Shown: positions 27,800-38,168 of the stretch, piece after piece
How the letters are laid out: each line of letters opens with the position of its first letter
Position numbering within the stretch: the stretch's first letter is position 1
NCBI GenBank assembly: GCA_964019055.1
Contig: OZ025214.1
Coordinates: forward strand, 9,238,858-9,302,857
Reading direction: 5' to 3'
Origin: Anthopleura xanthogrammica
Taxonomy: Eukaryota > Cnidaria > Anthozoa > Actiniaria > Actiniidae
DNA length: 64,000 nt
Program-made: the position numbers and the translations under genes
Notes under the pieces: model-generated
The model's database searches: none
Seen by the model: the letters and a program-made list of their open reading frames with translations, nothing else
Told to the model about the DNA's origin: nothing

Positions 27800-29860
27800 C
27801 TGCTGGGAGAGTTTTAAACCGTTCAAAAAGGAGACTCCTTTTTACATGGAACCGTATGCTATCAGAACAAAAATCCAAACGCCAAGCTGAGCATGTAAAC
27901 AGTTGGTTGAATATTTGAACGCCTAAATATATTTTCAAAAATTTAAGTAAAAATTTTCTGTTTAGTACTCGCTGAAAAATAAACAATGCTAAGCTGTTGT
28001 CGTAAATGCACCTATCTTAATCGTTTATCAATTAATATATCGAAATCCATCGATCAAATCAATTACATGAATCGATTATTTTACCAATATTTCAAAGTGG
28101 AATAATAAACTGAATGCTTGATCAGTCTGATCTAAATCGCGCAAGCTTTGAGCAAGCCGTCCTAGGAGTATTTACTAGCATTTTCTTCTCGCCTTAAATT
28201 TAAAAAAATACGTCTAATTGTGCAAATAAATGCCGTGTAACTTTTTTCGTTAGGCAATAAAAAAAAATAAGCCCATTTTTTTTACTGGTATTCATTTGTC
28301 CTCGTATATCGTCAGACGAACCATTTGTCAGGTGTTCTATTTGATGTGAGATCTAGAGATGACGAATGTACTTGAATAAAGTGGGTAAAGATAGAAAGAA
28401 AATATAAAAAAAGACTCGATCGGAGGTCTTAAATATTCCATGCAAATTAGCAGCTGCTGGTGTAGTCAGTTGAATACTCTTTTCATGATATTTCTTCATT
28501 CATTGACCGAACGTCTGTAAATACCATGATCAAAAGTAACCCATTAGTACATTATAGTTCTTGATACGCCGTCTTTTGACTAATATTCAGATTTTGAAGT
28601 GACAGACAGCTAAAGAATTCCATCCATTTGAAACAGAAAGCGCTAAACTAATTGGTTTTGGTATAGACTTTTAATGAACTTTGAATGACAAATGGAGTTG
28701 AAATCTTCATATTAAATAAATGTTTTCGAGATCATTGAGTTGTTTATTAACCTCAATATCAGTCTTTTCCGCATGTTTTTTGACCCTTTAATTTCAAAAT
28801 CCAAGGCTGTTTTTGTAATTCCTTTTATCAATATCGCTGCTCTTATGTCAATAGTTATAGGGTATTTATCGTCGTGATCTTAATGCCCGCGAACAGGTGG
28901 ACAAAATACGTAGTTCGGCTCACTGGCGGCTATGTTTATAATTTTCACAAAGAGCGGCAGCTATTTTTGCCCATGTTTCAAGTTGATTATTCAAATTATT
29001 AAATGCTGTTATTTTTCAGTCTCTTCCCACAATTCTCATTTGTACAAAATGTCTTGCTGTTCTGTGTCGGTTTTGATCATGATTCTGACTGTTGTTTCGG
29101 TTTAAATCAACACGGCTTCGCTTCGAAGCTGTCGGAGAAGACAGTTTTTTCATTCTTTCTATCTTGCTGGCTCGTTTCTGTAGACCTGTAATGACTTCGT
29201 ATATCAGTGACATATAAAGCAAGATCACCAATAGTTCTGGTTGAAAACCTTCCATAAAGTTATCGATGTCTGACTCTAAACCAACGCAGAGTAAATATCT
29301 GTATTCCCAATGAAATGTTTAGAAATTAAGTGAGTATTTCCTTTGCAGTCCCTAAATATTTCAATGTCGAGTGATTGTTAACTATTCACATATATTCAAT
29401 ATGCATTCCTAAAATATCTTGGCTACCTCTGTCGAAACACCCAAGCTAATATCTTGTATGTATAATGATGGGATCACCAAGTTTCAAGACATGATCAGAA
29501 ACTTGTGTTCTTTAGCGGAGTGAGTATGCAAACATAGTATTTTTCAAATTAATCTTCTTTTTTTAGCCCAGGTGTGTCGTATACAAGGACTCATGTGACT
29601 TTTAACTGACCAATCGTTGACAACTGGGTAATTTCTGAAGAAGACATATGATACAGCAAGCGATAACTCTTGTTGATCAAATCCATTTAAAGAAAAAAAG
29701 AAAAAAAATCCCCGGAAATAGGAACTGACTGAACAGGAAGGCGCCTCCATTATTGAAGGAGATCACAACAAGCAGGCTTATTGGATATGACCCTTGGATC
29801 GACTCCTGTAAGATTGATTTTAACTAACCTCTAAAAAAAAAAGGTAATTGCAAATGTGTA
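27800..29860. other. Intergenic, no recognised gene
   Basis: AT-rich sequence. A minus-strand open frame at 29016-29255 has a hydrophobic stretch (LLVILLYMSLIYEV) followed by basic residues, reminiscent of a membrane helix plus cytoplasmic tail, but there is no supporting domain or splice context. I do not call it a gene. Confidence 0.35.
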
Positions 29861-29866
29861 TAAGTG

Positions 29867-30048
29867 TAAACCTACTTATGGTCTATCACAAATCCGGCGA
29901 TCTGATTGGCTGAGCTACCAGTGGTCTATTAGTTATAGTTAGACCACTAGTAGCAAAAAAGGCTGGTTTTGAAAACCAAGAAATAGCAAAAACCATTATT
30001 TAATGGCAAAAACACTCTTTTTTTTGACCGATAAGTAGGTTTATACTA
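29867..30048. repeat. Short inverted-ended repeat
   Basis: Ends gtaaacctacttat and ataagtaggtttatac in inverse orientation, about 180 bp apart. No coding content. Confidence 0.5.
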
Positions 30049-30525
30049 AAACAATTAGACCTCTCGCCCTCATGGTCTACGAGTCAATAGCCCATTCGGC
30101 CTTCGGTCTTAGATATTACTAGTAAATAGATCGCAGAAAGTTTAAGTCCCCCCATTTTCTCACCCATCCTCCCCCCGATAAATAATCAATGAACGGTAAC
30201 TTGGTTTGACTTCAGTACCAATACCAAAACTACTGCCAACACCATTATAATCATGAAAAGAAGCAGATATCTCCTAAACGAAGAAGAAAAATTAAATGGA
30301 AAATAAATTCCTCTAACATTTGCTGAAACGAATTGGAAAAAAAACGTATTTAAAAAAACATATCTTTTTTACAACCATCACTCTGCGTACAAGGAGTGCG
30401 CGCATTCAGTTACAGGAATCAGTTTTACTAAAATTTGCGAGCAAAAAAACCACAAAGTTCAAAATAATTTGAAAAAAAAATTAAAATTAAATTTAAAATA
30501 AAAAACCGAAATAAAAGAATAAGTA

Positions 30526-30590
30526 GGTATGAGTACCAGGTCACCCATCCATGTACTAACCTCCCTCAACCGGGCTTGACTCTGTCAGTC
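30526..30590 (-). repeat. 5S rRNA-derived fragment (SINE3-like or pseudogene)
   Basis: On the minus strand the sequence includes ggttagtacatggatgggtg followed by acctggtactcatacc. This closely follows the internal control region and 3' half of animal 5S rRNA (GGTTAGTAC-TGGATGGG-GACC), preceded by cccggttgaggga in place of the canonical sequence. The 5' half is not recognisable. It is therefore a degraded 5S pseudogene or, more likely, the head of a 5S-derived SINE. Confidence 0.65.
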
Positions 30591-30929
30591 TTCGAATTAG
30601 CCCAAGTTTTTTTCCACTGGACCACGAATCCAAGAAATTAGCACAACAATAGCCGTGAAAACAATGCACAATGTAGACTAGACTTTTCAACATCAAGTTT
30701 TCCATCGATTCCGTGCGTGGCAGGTGGTGCAAGGGATTAGTCAGATATGGTCTGGGGGCCGGCTAGTCTCTCCCCTGATGCTTCGGCTAGAACATCATCC
30801 TGCGTAATCCGTACAAACAAGGGCAGAAGGACTTAATTGCCGTCAGGTCCAAAGTCCATACGACGCCTCAGATCTGCGGATGTCTTGGGGGTATGGCACG
30901 GTGGGGATTCGATTATTTTGGAATTGATT

Positions 30930-31240
30930 AGGAAATTTCTTTTGGAAGACCTTGGTTCGAATCCCAACGTATCCAGATAGGAATTTTTTTTTGGTTTTTT
31001 TTTTCCTTTTTCCTTTTTTTTTTTTTTTTTTTTCATCGTTTTTAATTTTTTTAATTTCTTTTGGAAGACCTGGGTTCGAATCCCAACGTATCCAGATAGG
31101 AATTTTTTTTTAGTATTTTTTTTCCCCTTTTTCCTTTTTCCTTTTTTTTTTTTGTTTCATCGTTTTTAATTTTTTTAATTTCTTTTGGAAGACCTTGGTT
31201 CGAATCCCAACGTATCCAGATAGGAATTTTGTTTTAGTAT
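30930..31240 (+). repeat. Triplicated unit of about 120 bp with a tRNA box-B-like core
   Basis: The block ttcttttggaagacct-ggttcgaatcccaacgt-atccagatagg appears three times (near 30936, 31055 and 31178), spaced 119-124 bp and separated by T-rich spacers. ggttcgaatcc matches the polymerase III box B, and a weaker preceding segment starts near 30895. This is probably a tandemly duplicated SINE piece. Confidence 0.7.
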
Positions 31241-31640
31241 TTTTTTTTTCCTTTTCATAATTTATATGTTTTAACGATTCAGTTGGTAAATTGCTCGTTT
31301 GTTTTGCGTTTGTTTTGGGATATCGACTGATAATGTCCGAGGATGAGAAATGCTCCGAAAAAGAACATTTGGCCGAAAAGCGAAGCTTCGAGGGTAAATG
31401 TGATATTGGTTAGGGGGTAGCCTGCGTGGCCAGGCTCCTCGTGGGGGATTGGGTTCTCGTGGGGGATTGGGTTCTCGTGGGGGATTGGGGAGAGGGGGAG
31501 GTGAGGGGGAGAGGAGGAAGGAGAGCCTGCAAGCCACCCCCAGGTTTTTTGATAACCCGCGGCCGCCAGAGGCCGCGAATTTCTATTGGTCGAATTATTT
31601 GATTGACATGTCTAGGTTTTCATACTTAACAAATTTCAAT

Positions 31641-31862
31641 ATGGCTGCCGGTAATCGAGCGAATGATATATTTACTCATCTTAAAAGATAACAAGAAGAA
31701 GCTGTAAGAGCACTTTTAGCAGGAAAAGACGTGTTGACTGTACTTCCAACTGGCTTTGGAAAGAGTAGGATCTTTGAAGCCTTTGCAAGGCTAAAAGATT
31801 CAGAAGAAAATGACCGCGTTGTGGTCCTTGTTGGTGCTCCTTGTCAATCCTTTCACGGATGA
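31641..31862 (+). pseudogene. N-terminal fragment of a transposon-borne RecQ/DEAD-like helicase
   Basis: It starts MAAGNRANDIFTHLKR, meets an in-frame TAA, then continues in the same frame with QEEAVRALLAGKDVLTVLP and TGFGKSRIFEAFARL. The glutamine (Q-motif position) and Walker A (TGFGKS) are those of superfamily 2 RecQ/DEAD helicases. Motifs II to VI are missing because the element is internally deleted. It cannot encode an active helicase. Confidence 0.7.
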
Positions 31863-32603
31863 ACGTAAGATTGTCCACAGCATTCCTAATTTTTCTCCCA
31901 CAGGGACGGCAGATTCTCTTCGAGAGATTTGGAGACTTTAAAACATGTACTCCTATGATTTTACATGCGACGGCAAGAATCAATCCTTTGCTTTCTTTGC
32001 GCTGCGATGGCCCGGGAGGGTACTCCCCTATATTTGCTATACGGGTATGTGCCGCCCGATAGGGTATGGTTTTTTGGCTTTTAGGTCTGGGGTAGGGTAT
32101 CATTTTTTTACAATTTGTCTGGGGAAGGGTAAGGTTTTTGTCTGGGATAGGGTATCTTTTTGACATTTTTTCTGGGATAGGGTTATGTTTTAGTTGTTTT
32201 AGCCTGGTAGGCTACGTTTTCTGCCGGCACAAAAAAAACGATTTAAATTCAATTAAACAATTGCCAAATAGTTATTGAAATCTATTGAATAACCGTTTTT
32301 TTGCATCTGGGATAGGGTTTACAATTCTTAGGTTTAGTCTGGGGTAGGGTATATGAAATCAAAATTCTAGGTCTGGGATAGGGTCAGGGTTTTGAGGACC
32401 TGGCGGTACACCCCCACCCAAGTTGGGGTGGTAGTACCCCCCCCCCCCCCCCCCGGGTGCGATGGCTTGAACAAGTTTTCAAACGAACTTTTTGAGCCTC
32501 CAAATTCGACTTTGAAACTTGTCTTACATATTTGACAGTAATCGTTAACACTTTCTTCTGGTTTCGATCCTCTTTTGGTCGTCTTTTTAGGAGTTACATA
32601 CAT
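31850..32603 (-). pseudogene. Transposon-borne protein with two CxxC pairs, split by a MITE
   Basis: From ATG at 32603 (minus) the frame runs through DYCQICKTSFKVEFGGSK and SSFENLFKPS to the MITE boundary; beyond the MITE it resumes with RKESKGLILAVACKIIGVHV and KRICRPCGRKIRNAVDNL. Removing the MITE and one 8-bp duplicate leaves a single uninterrupted frame (LFKPSQRKESKGL). The C-x2-C ... C-x2-C spacing suggests a zinc-binding N-terminal domain. The C-terminal part is lost at the deletion joint near 31852. Confidence 0.65.
32011..32457. mobile_element. 447-bp MITE with C/G-run ends and 8-bp target duplication (relative of 4211-4608)
   Basis: It starts CCCGGGAGGGTACT and ends with the inverse pattern ggtagtac, a C-run and ggg. 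TGCGATGG lies at 32003-32010 and 32458-32465. Internally, gggatagggtat and ggggtagggtat words repeat many times, as in the element at 4211. The insertion splits the coding frame of the host transposon, so it is younger than that transposon. Confidence 0.85.
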
Positions 32604-32864
32604 AAAATATTTGATCTACAAGCTTTCATAAATATTGTTTTGAAATGTACGAGCCATGAAGATACACGTGAATTTGACAGTTTCAGGTATAGCATTTCAT
32701 TTCCGGTAAGCGCTGATTGCCAAAAGTAATATGATCTCTCGCATATTTAATGAATGGGCGATTATCAAAAAACCTGGGGGCTGCTTGCAGGCTCTCCTTC
32801 CTCCTCTCCCCCCTCCCCTCCCCAAACCCCCCACGAGGAGCCTGGCCACACAGGCTAGTTAGGG

Positions 32865-33050
32865 GGGCCCCTTGATCGTGCTTAGTCACTGATAACATAT
32901 GCGTAGTACTTTACCACAGGGTGACCAATTCGATATTTCACCAAATGCACCATCGGTACCGTCGGTATATACATTTGATTAGGGGGTCCCTTCATCATAC
33001 TACGTCTGATATCATATGGAGTACTTTACCACAGGGTGATCAATTTCATT
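32865..33050. repeat. Tandem pair of about 105-bp units
   Basis: Two copies of ttaggggg-cccttgatc...gtactttaccacagggtga-caatt lie in tandem (from 32860 and from 32979). The 9-bp target of the preceding transposon (gttaggggg) is the beginning of such a unit, so the transposon landed in this repeat. Confidence 0.6.
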
Positions 33051-33220
33051 TTGATAATTACATTAATTTCCCTACGGCTGTGGTTAAAATTACATACGGC
33101 TTCGATCGTAACAAAGGTAATATTACGTTCCATTGGTATATGCAACTCTCTTAATGAGCATTAGAGGTCGGACTGCGATTTATGACCGAAGAAGAAAAAG
33201 GAATGCATAAAAATAGATAA

Positions 33221-36200
33221 CAGAATAAGAATGTGAACGAGATGGATTGGATGGATGTATCAGAACAAGAATGTACACGAGATGGATTGGATTGATGTAT
33301 CAGAATAAGAATGTGAACGAGATGGATTGGATGGGTGTATCAGAATAAGAATGTACACGAGATGGATTGGATTGATGTATCAGAATAAGAATGTGAACGA
33401 GATGGATTGGATGGGTGTATCAGAATAAGAATGTACACGAGATGGATTGGATTGATGTATCAGAATAACAATGTGAACGAGATGGATTGGATGGGTGTAT
33501 CAGAACAAGAATGTACACGAGATGGATTGGATTGATGTATCAGAATAACAATGTGAACGAGATGGATTGGATGGGTGTATCAGAATAAGAATGTACACGA
33601 GATGGATTGGATGGGTGTATCAGAATAAGAATGTGAACGAGATGGATTGGATGGGTGTATCAGAACAAGAATGTACACGAGATGGATTGGATTGATGTAT
33701 CAGAATAACAATGTGAACGAGATGGATTGGATGGGTGTATCAGAATAAGAATGTACACGAGATGGATTGGATTGATGTATCAGAATAAGAATGTCCACGA
33801 GATGGATTGGATGGGTGTATCAGAACAAGATTTGCACGAGATTGATTGGATGGATGTATCAGAATAAGAATGTACGCGAGATGGATTGGATGGATGTATC
33901 AGAATAAAATTTGCACGAGATTGATTTGATGGATGTATCAAAGTAAAAATGTACACGAGATGGATTGGATTGAAGTATCAGAATAAGAATGTGAACGAGA
34001 TGGATTGGATGGGTGTATCAGAATAAGAATGTACACGAGATGGATTGGATTGATGTATCAGAATAACAATGTGAACGAGATGGATTGGATGGGTGTATCA
34101 GAATAAGAATGTACACGAGATGGATTGGATTGATGTATCAGAATAAGAATGTGAACGAGATGAATTGGATAGGTGTATCAGAATAAGAATTTACACAAGA
34201 TGTATTGGATGGTTGTATCATAATAAGGATGTACACGAGATGGATTGGATGGATGTATCAAAGTAAAAATGTACACGAGATGGATTGGATTGAAGTATCA
34301 GAATAAGAATGTGAACGAGATGGATTGGATGGGTGTATCAGAATAAGAATGTACACGAGATGGATTGGATTGATGTATCAGAATAAGAATGTGAACGAGA
34401 TGGATTGGATGGGTGTATCAGAATAAGAATGTACACGAGATGGATTGGATTGATGTATCAGAATAAGAATGTGAACGAGATGGATTGGATGGGTGTATCA
34501 GAACAAGAATGTACACGAGATGGATTGGATTGATGTATCAGAATAAGAATGTGAACGAGATGGATTGGATGGGTGTATCAGAACAAGAATGTACACGAGA
34601 TGGATTGGATTGATGTATCAGAATAACAATGTGAACGAGATGGATTGGATGGGTGTATCAGAATAAGAATGTACACGAGATGGATTGGATGGGTGTATCA
34701 GAATAAGAATGTGAACGAGATGGATTGGATGGGTGTATCAGAACAAGAATGTACACGAGATGGATTGGATTGATGTATCAGAATAAGAATGTGAACGAGA
34801 TGGATTGGATGGGTGTATCAGAATAAGAATGTACACGAGATGGATTGGATTGATGTATCAGAATAACAATGTGAACGAGATGGATTGGATGGGTGTATCA
34901 GAACAAGAATGTACACGAGATGGATTGGATTGATGTATCAGAATAACTATGTGAACGAGATGGATTGGATGGGTGTATCAGAATAAGAATGTACACGAGA
35001 TAGATTGGATGGGTGTATCAGAATAAGAATGTGAACGAGATGGATTGGATGGGTGTATCAGAACAAGAATGTACACGAGATGGATTGGATTGATGTATCA
35101 GAATAAGAATGTGAACGAGATGGATTGGATGGGTGTATCAGAATAAGAATATACACGAGATGGATTGGATTGATGTATCAGAATAAGAATGTCCACGAGA
35201 TGGATTGGATGGGTGTATCAGAACAAGATTTGCACGAGATTGATTGGATGGATGTATCAGAATAAGAATGTACGCGAGATGGATTGGATGGATGTATCAG
35301 AATAAAATTTGCACGAGATTGATTTGATGGATGTATCAAAGTAAAAATGTACACGAGATGGATTGGATTGAAGTATCAGAATAAGAATGTGAACGAGATG
35401 GATTGGATGGGTGTATCAGAATAAGAATGTACACGAGATGGATTGGATTGATGTATCAGAATAACAATGTGAACGAGATGGATTGGATGGGTGTATCAGA
35501 ATAAGAATGTACACGAGATGGATTGGATTGATGTATCAGAATAAGAAAGTGAACGAGATGAATTGGATAGGTGTATCAGAATAAGAATTTACACAAGATG
35601 TATTGGATGGTTGTATCATAATAAGGATGTACACGAGATGGATTGGATGGATGTATCAAAGTAAAAATGTACACGAGATGGATTGGATTGAAGTATCAGA
35701 ATAAGAATGTGAACGAGATGGATTGGATGGGTGTATCAGAATAAGAATGTACACGAGATGGATTGGATTGATGTATCAGAATAAGAATGTCCACGAGATG
35801 GATTGGATGGGTGTATCAGAACAAGATTTGCACGAGATTGATTGGATGGATGTATCAGAATAAGAATGTACGCGAGATGGATTGGATGGATGTATCAGAA
35901 TAAAATTTGCACGAGATTGATTTGATGGATGTATCAAAGTAAAAATGTACACGAGATGGATTGGATTGAAGTATCAGAATAAGAATGTGAACGAGATGGA
36001 TTGGATGGGTGTATCAGAATAAGAATGTACACGAGATGGATTGGATTGATGTATCAGAATAACAATGTGAACGAGATGGATTGGATGGGTGTATCAGAAT
36101 AAGAATGTACGCGAGATGGATTGGATTGATGTATCAGAATAAGAATGTGAACGAGATGAATTGGATAGGTGTATCAGAATAAGAATTTACACAAGATGTA

Positions 36201-38168
36201 TTGGATGGTTGTATCATAATAAGGATGTACACGAGATGGATTGGATGGATGTATCAAAGTAAAAATGTACACGAGATGGATTGGATTGATGTATCAGAAT
36301 AAGAATGTGAACGAGATGGATTGGATGGGTGTATCAGAATAAGAATGTACACGAGATGGATTGGATTGATGTATCAGAATAACAATGTGAACGAGATGGA
36401 TTGGATTGAAGTATCAGAATAAGAATGTACACGAGATGGATTGGATTGATGTATCAGAATAAGAATGTGAACGAGATGAATTGGATAGGTGTATCAGAAT
36501 AAGAATTTACACAAGATGTATTGGATGGTTGTATCATAATAAGGATGTACACGAGATGGATTGGATGGATGTATCAAAGTAAAAATGTACACGAGATGGA
36601 TTGGATTGAAGTATCAGAATAAGAATGTGAACGAGATGGATTGGATGGGTGTATCAGAATAAGAATGTAAACGAGATGGATTGGATTGATGTATCAGAAT
36701 AACAATGTGAACGAGATGGATTGGATGGGTGTATCAGAATAAGAATGTACACGAGATGGATTGGATTGATGTATCAGAATAAGAATGTGAACGAGATGAA
36801 TTGGATAGGTGTATCAGAATAAGAATTTACACAAGATGTATTGGATGGTTGTATCATAATAAGGATGTACACGAGATGGATTGGATGGATGTATCAAAGT
36901 AAAAATGTACACGAGATGGATTGGATGGATGTATCAAAGTAAGAATGTACACGAGATTGATTGGATGGATGTATCAGAATAAGAATGTACACGAGATGTA
37001 TTGGATGGTTGTATCATAATAAGGATGTACACGAGATGGATTGGATGAGTGTATGAGAATAAGAATATACACGAGATAGATTGGATGGGCATTGCCAGAA
37101 ATATGGGACATGAGCCTGCTCATACATGCGCAATGATGCGTTTCAGCTTACAAAATAGCCGCCGAGTCTTATAGGAAATGTATGGGAAATATAGAGCTTC
37201 CTCTATTTACGGCGAATAGGGTTTTATTTCCTCTGAGCTCCATATCGCGACAAACGACCCACCCTACAAGCTACTAAATAAGCGTAAAATGATCATTGAA
37301 TCATGCGACATATTGGTTCCCGGACTACTTGCCTTCGAAAGGCTTCGAAAGCTCTAGATTCCATACATCGTCTATAAATCTGGCCACACTTGACCCCAAA
37401 ATCGTCTTATTTGAGCTCGAAAAAATTTAAAAGTAAAAGAGCTCCACCTCGATATCACCAAACGAGTGTTTAATAAATCCAAAACCGCTCAAAATAGACA
37501 GCATGCCTTCAGAATGTAGGTTCCCAAGAAGCTTGAAGTTAGGTTAAATTTTAAACGATTCGACGCGTTGTTAGCTCGTAGTTTTCAGTTAAAAATGACA
37601 AGAAACCACAGAGAACTGCTCCAAACAGCTTCAAAACCCCCTAAATATCGCCATTTTGTTTTTACGAGCTCCTATTGACTGCTGAGATACAATAAGGAAG
37701 CTTAAAGTAACGATTTACGTTTGAAACTTGTTTCTTGTCCTTCATGGGCTTCCTGTGGTGAGGCTTATCAACAGAAAAATAATAGTTGTTCTTTTGATTG
37801 TCAAGTAACTATTTTTTGGTAAGAATTGTTTTACTAACATCATAGTTAAATATAAATATGTGCTTGGAAACCATGTAGTTATATTTTTCCTCTAGAAAAC
37901 CACTTCATTTTCATTCATGCGTAACACCGCTGACAATGTCCAATATTTCTGGCAATGGGTGTATCAGAATAAGAGTATACACCAGATGGATTGGATGGAC
38001 GAATCAGAGTAACACTATACCCGAGATTGATTGGATGGATGTATCAGAGTAAGAATGTACAAGAGATGGATTGGATGAATGTATCAAAGTAAGAATGTAC
38101 ACCAGATGGACTTAATGGACGTATCAGAGGAAAACTGTACCCGAGATTGATTGGATGGATGTATCAGA
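33221..38168. repeat. Satellite array of about 40-bp units with higher-order structure
   Basis: About 100 head-to-tail copies of a 40-bp unit built around acgagatggattggatgg, gtgtatcagaataagaat and gt(a/g)(c/a)ac (occasional 39-bp variants). Two subtypes alternate over much of the array, giving an 80-bp dimer: gtgaacga with gggtgtatc, and gtacacga with ttgatgtatc. Rare variants recur at fixed offsets: ttacacaaga at 34191, 35589, 36187, 36507, 36827 and gtccacga at 33793, 35191, 35789. Blocks of about 1398, 598 and 320 bp have thus been duplicated. Every unit holds in-frame stops, so it is non-coding. The array is interrupted by a transposon at 37090-37957 and is more diverged at its right end. 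Confidence 0.95.
37090..37957. mobile_element. 868-bp non-autonomous DNA transposon, copy 2, inserted in the satellite
   Basis: Same length and nearly the same sequence as 2133-3000, with ends CATTGCCAGAAATATGGG and ...ATTTCTGGCAATG. The satellite reads ttggatggg before it and ggtgtatcag after it; the uninterrupted unit is ttggatgggtgtatcag. That fixes both ends and implies a 2-bp (GG) target duplication. Confidence 0.92.

Larger units (their letters stand above)
31418..32857. mobile_element. DNA transposon remnant with RecQ-like helicase and zinc-cysteine protein, 9-bp target duplication
   Basis: The ends TAGCCTGCGTGGCCAGGC and, inverted, GCCTGGCCACACAGGCTA, continue inward (ctcctcgtggggg, gagcctgcaagc, aacctgggg words) for about 150 bp. 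GTTAGGGGG directly precedes (31409-31417) and follows (32858-32866). Two gene remnants point inward from the two ends: a helicase N-terminus on + (31641-31862) and a cysteine-motif protein on - (32603 to about 31850). They meet at about 31852, so the middle was deleted. A MITE (32011-32457) later landed inside. Superfamily not assigned. Confidence 0.78.

Noticed and set aside
29016..29255. Minus-strand frame with a membrane-like helix
   Set aside because: Too short, no family signature and no splice partner found.
30833..31036. Minus-strand frame rich in Lys
   Set aside because: Derived from T-rich spacers of the triplicated repeat unit.
31681..32166. A single 161-codon minus-strand gene
   Set aside because: The frame joins MITE sequence to the interrupted transposon protein; only the part below about 32003 belongs to that protein.
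33221..38168. CRISPR-like array of short repeats
   Set aside because: Units are contiguous 40-bp tandem copies without unique spacers, in a eukaryotic genome; it is a satellite.
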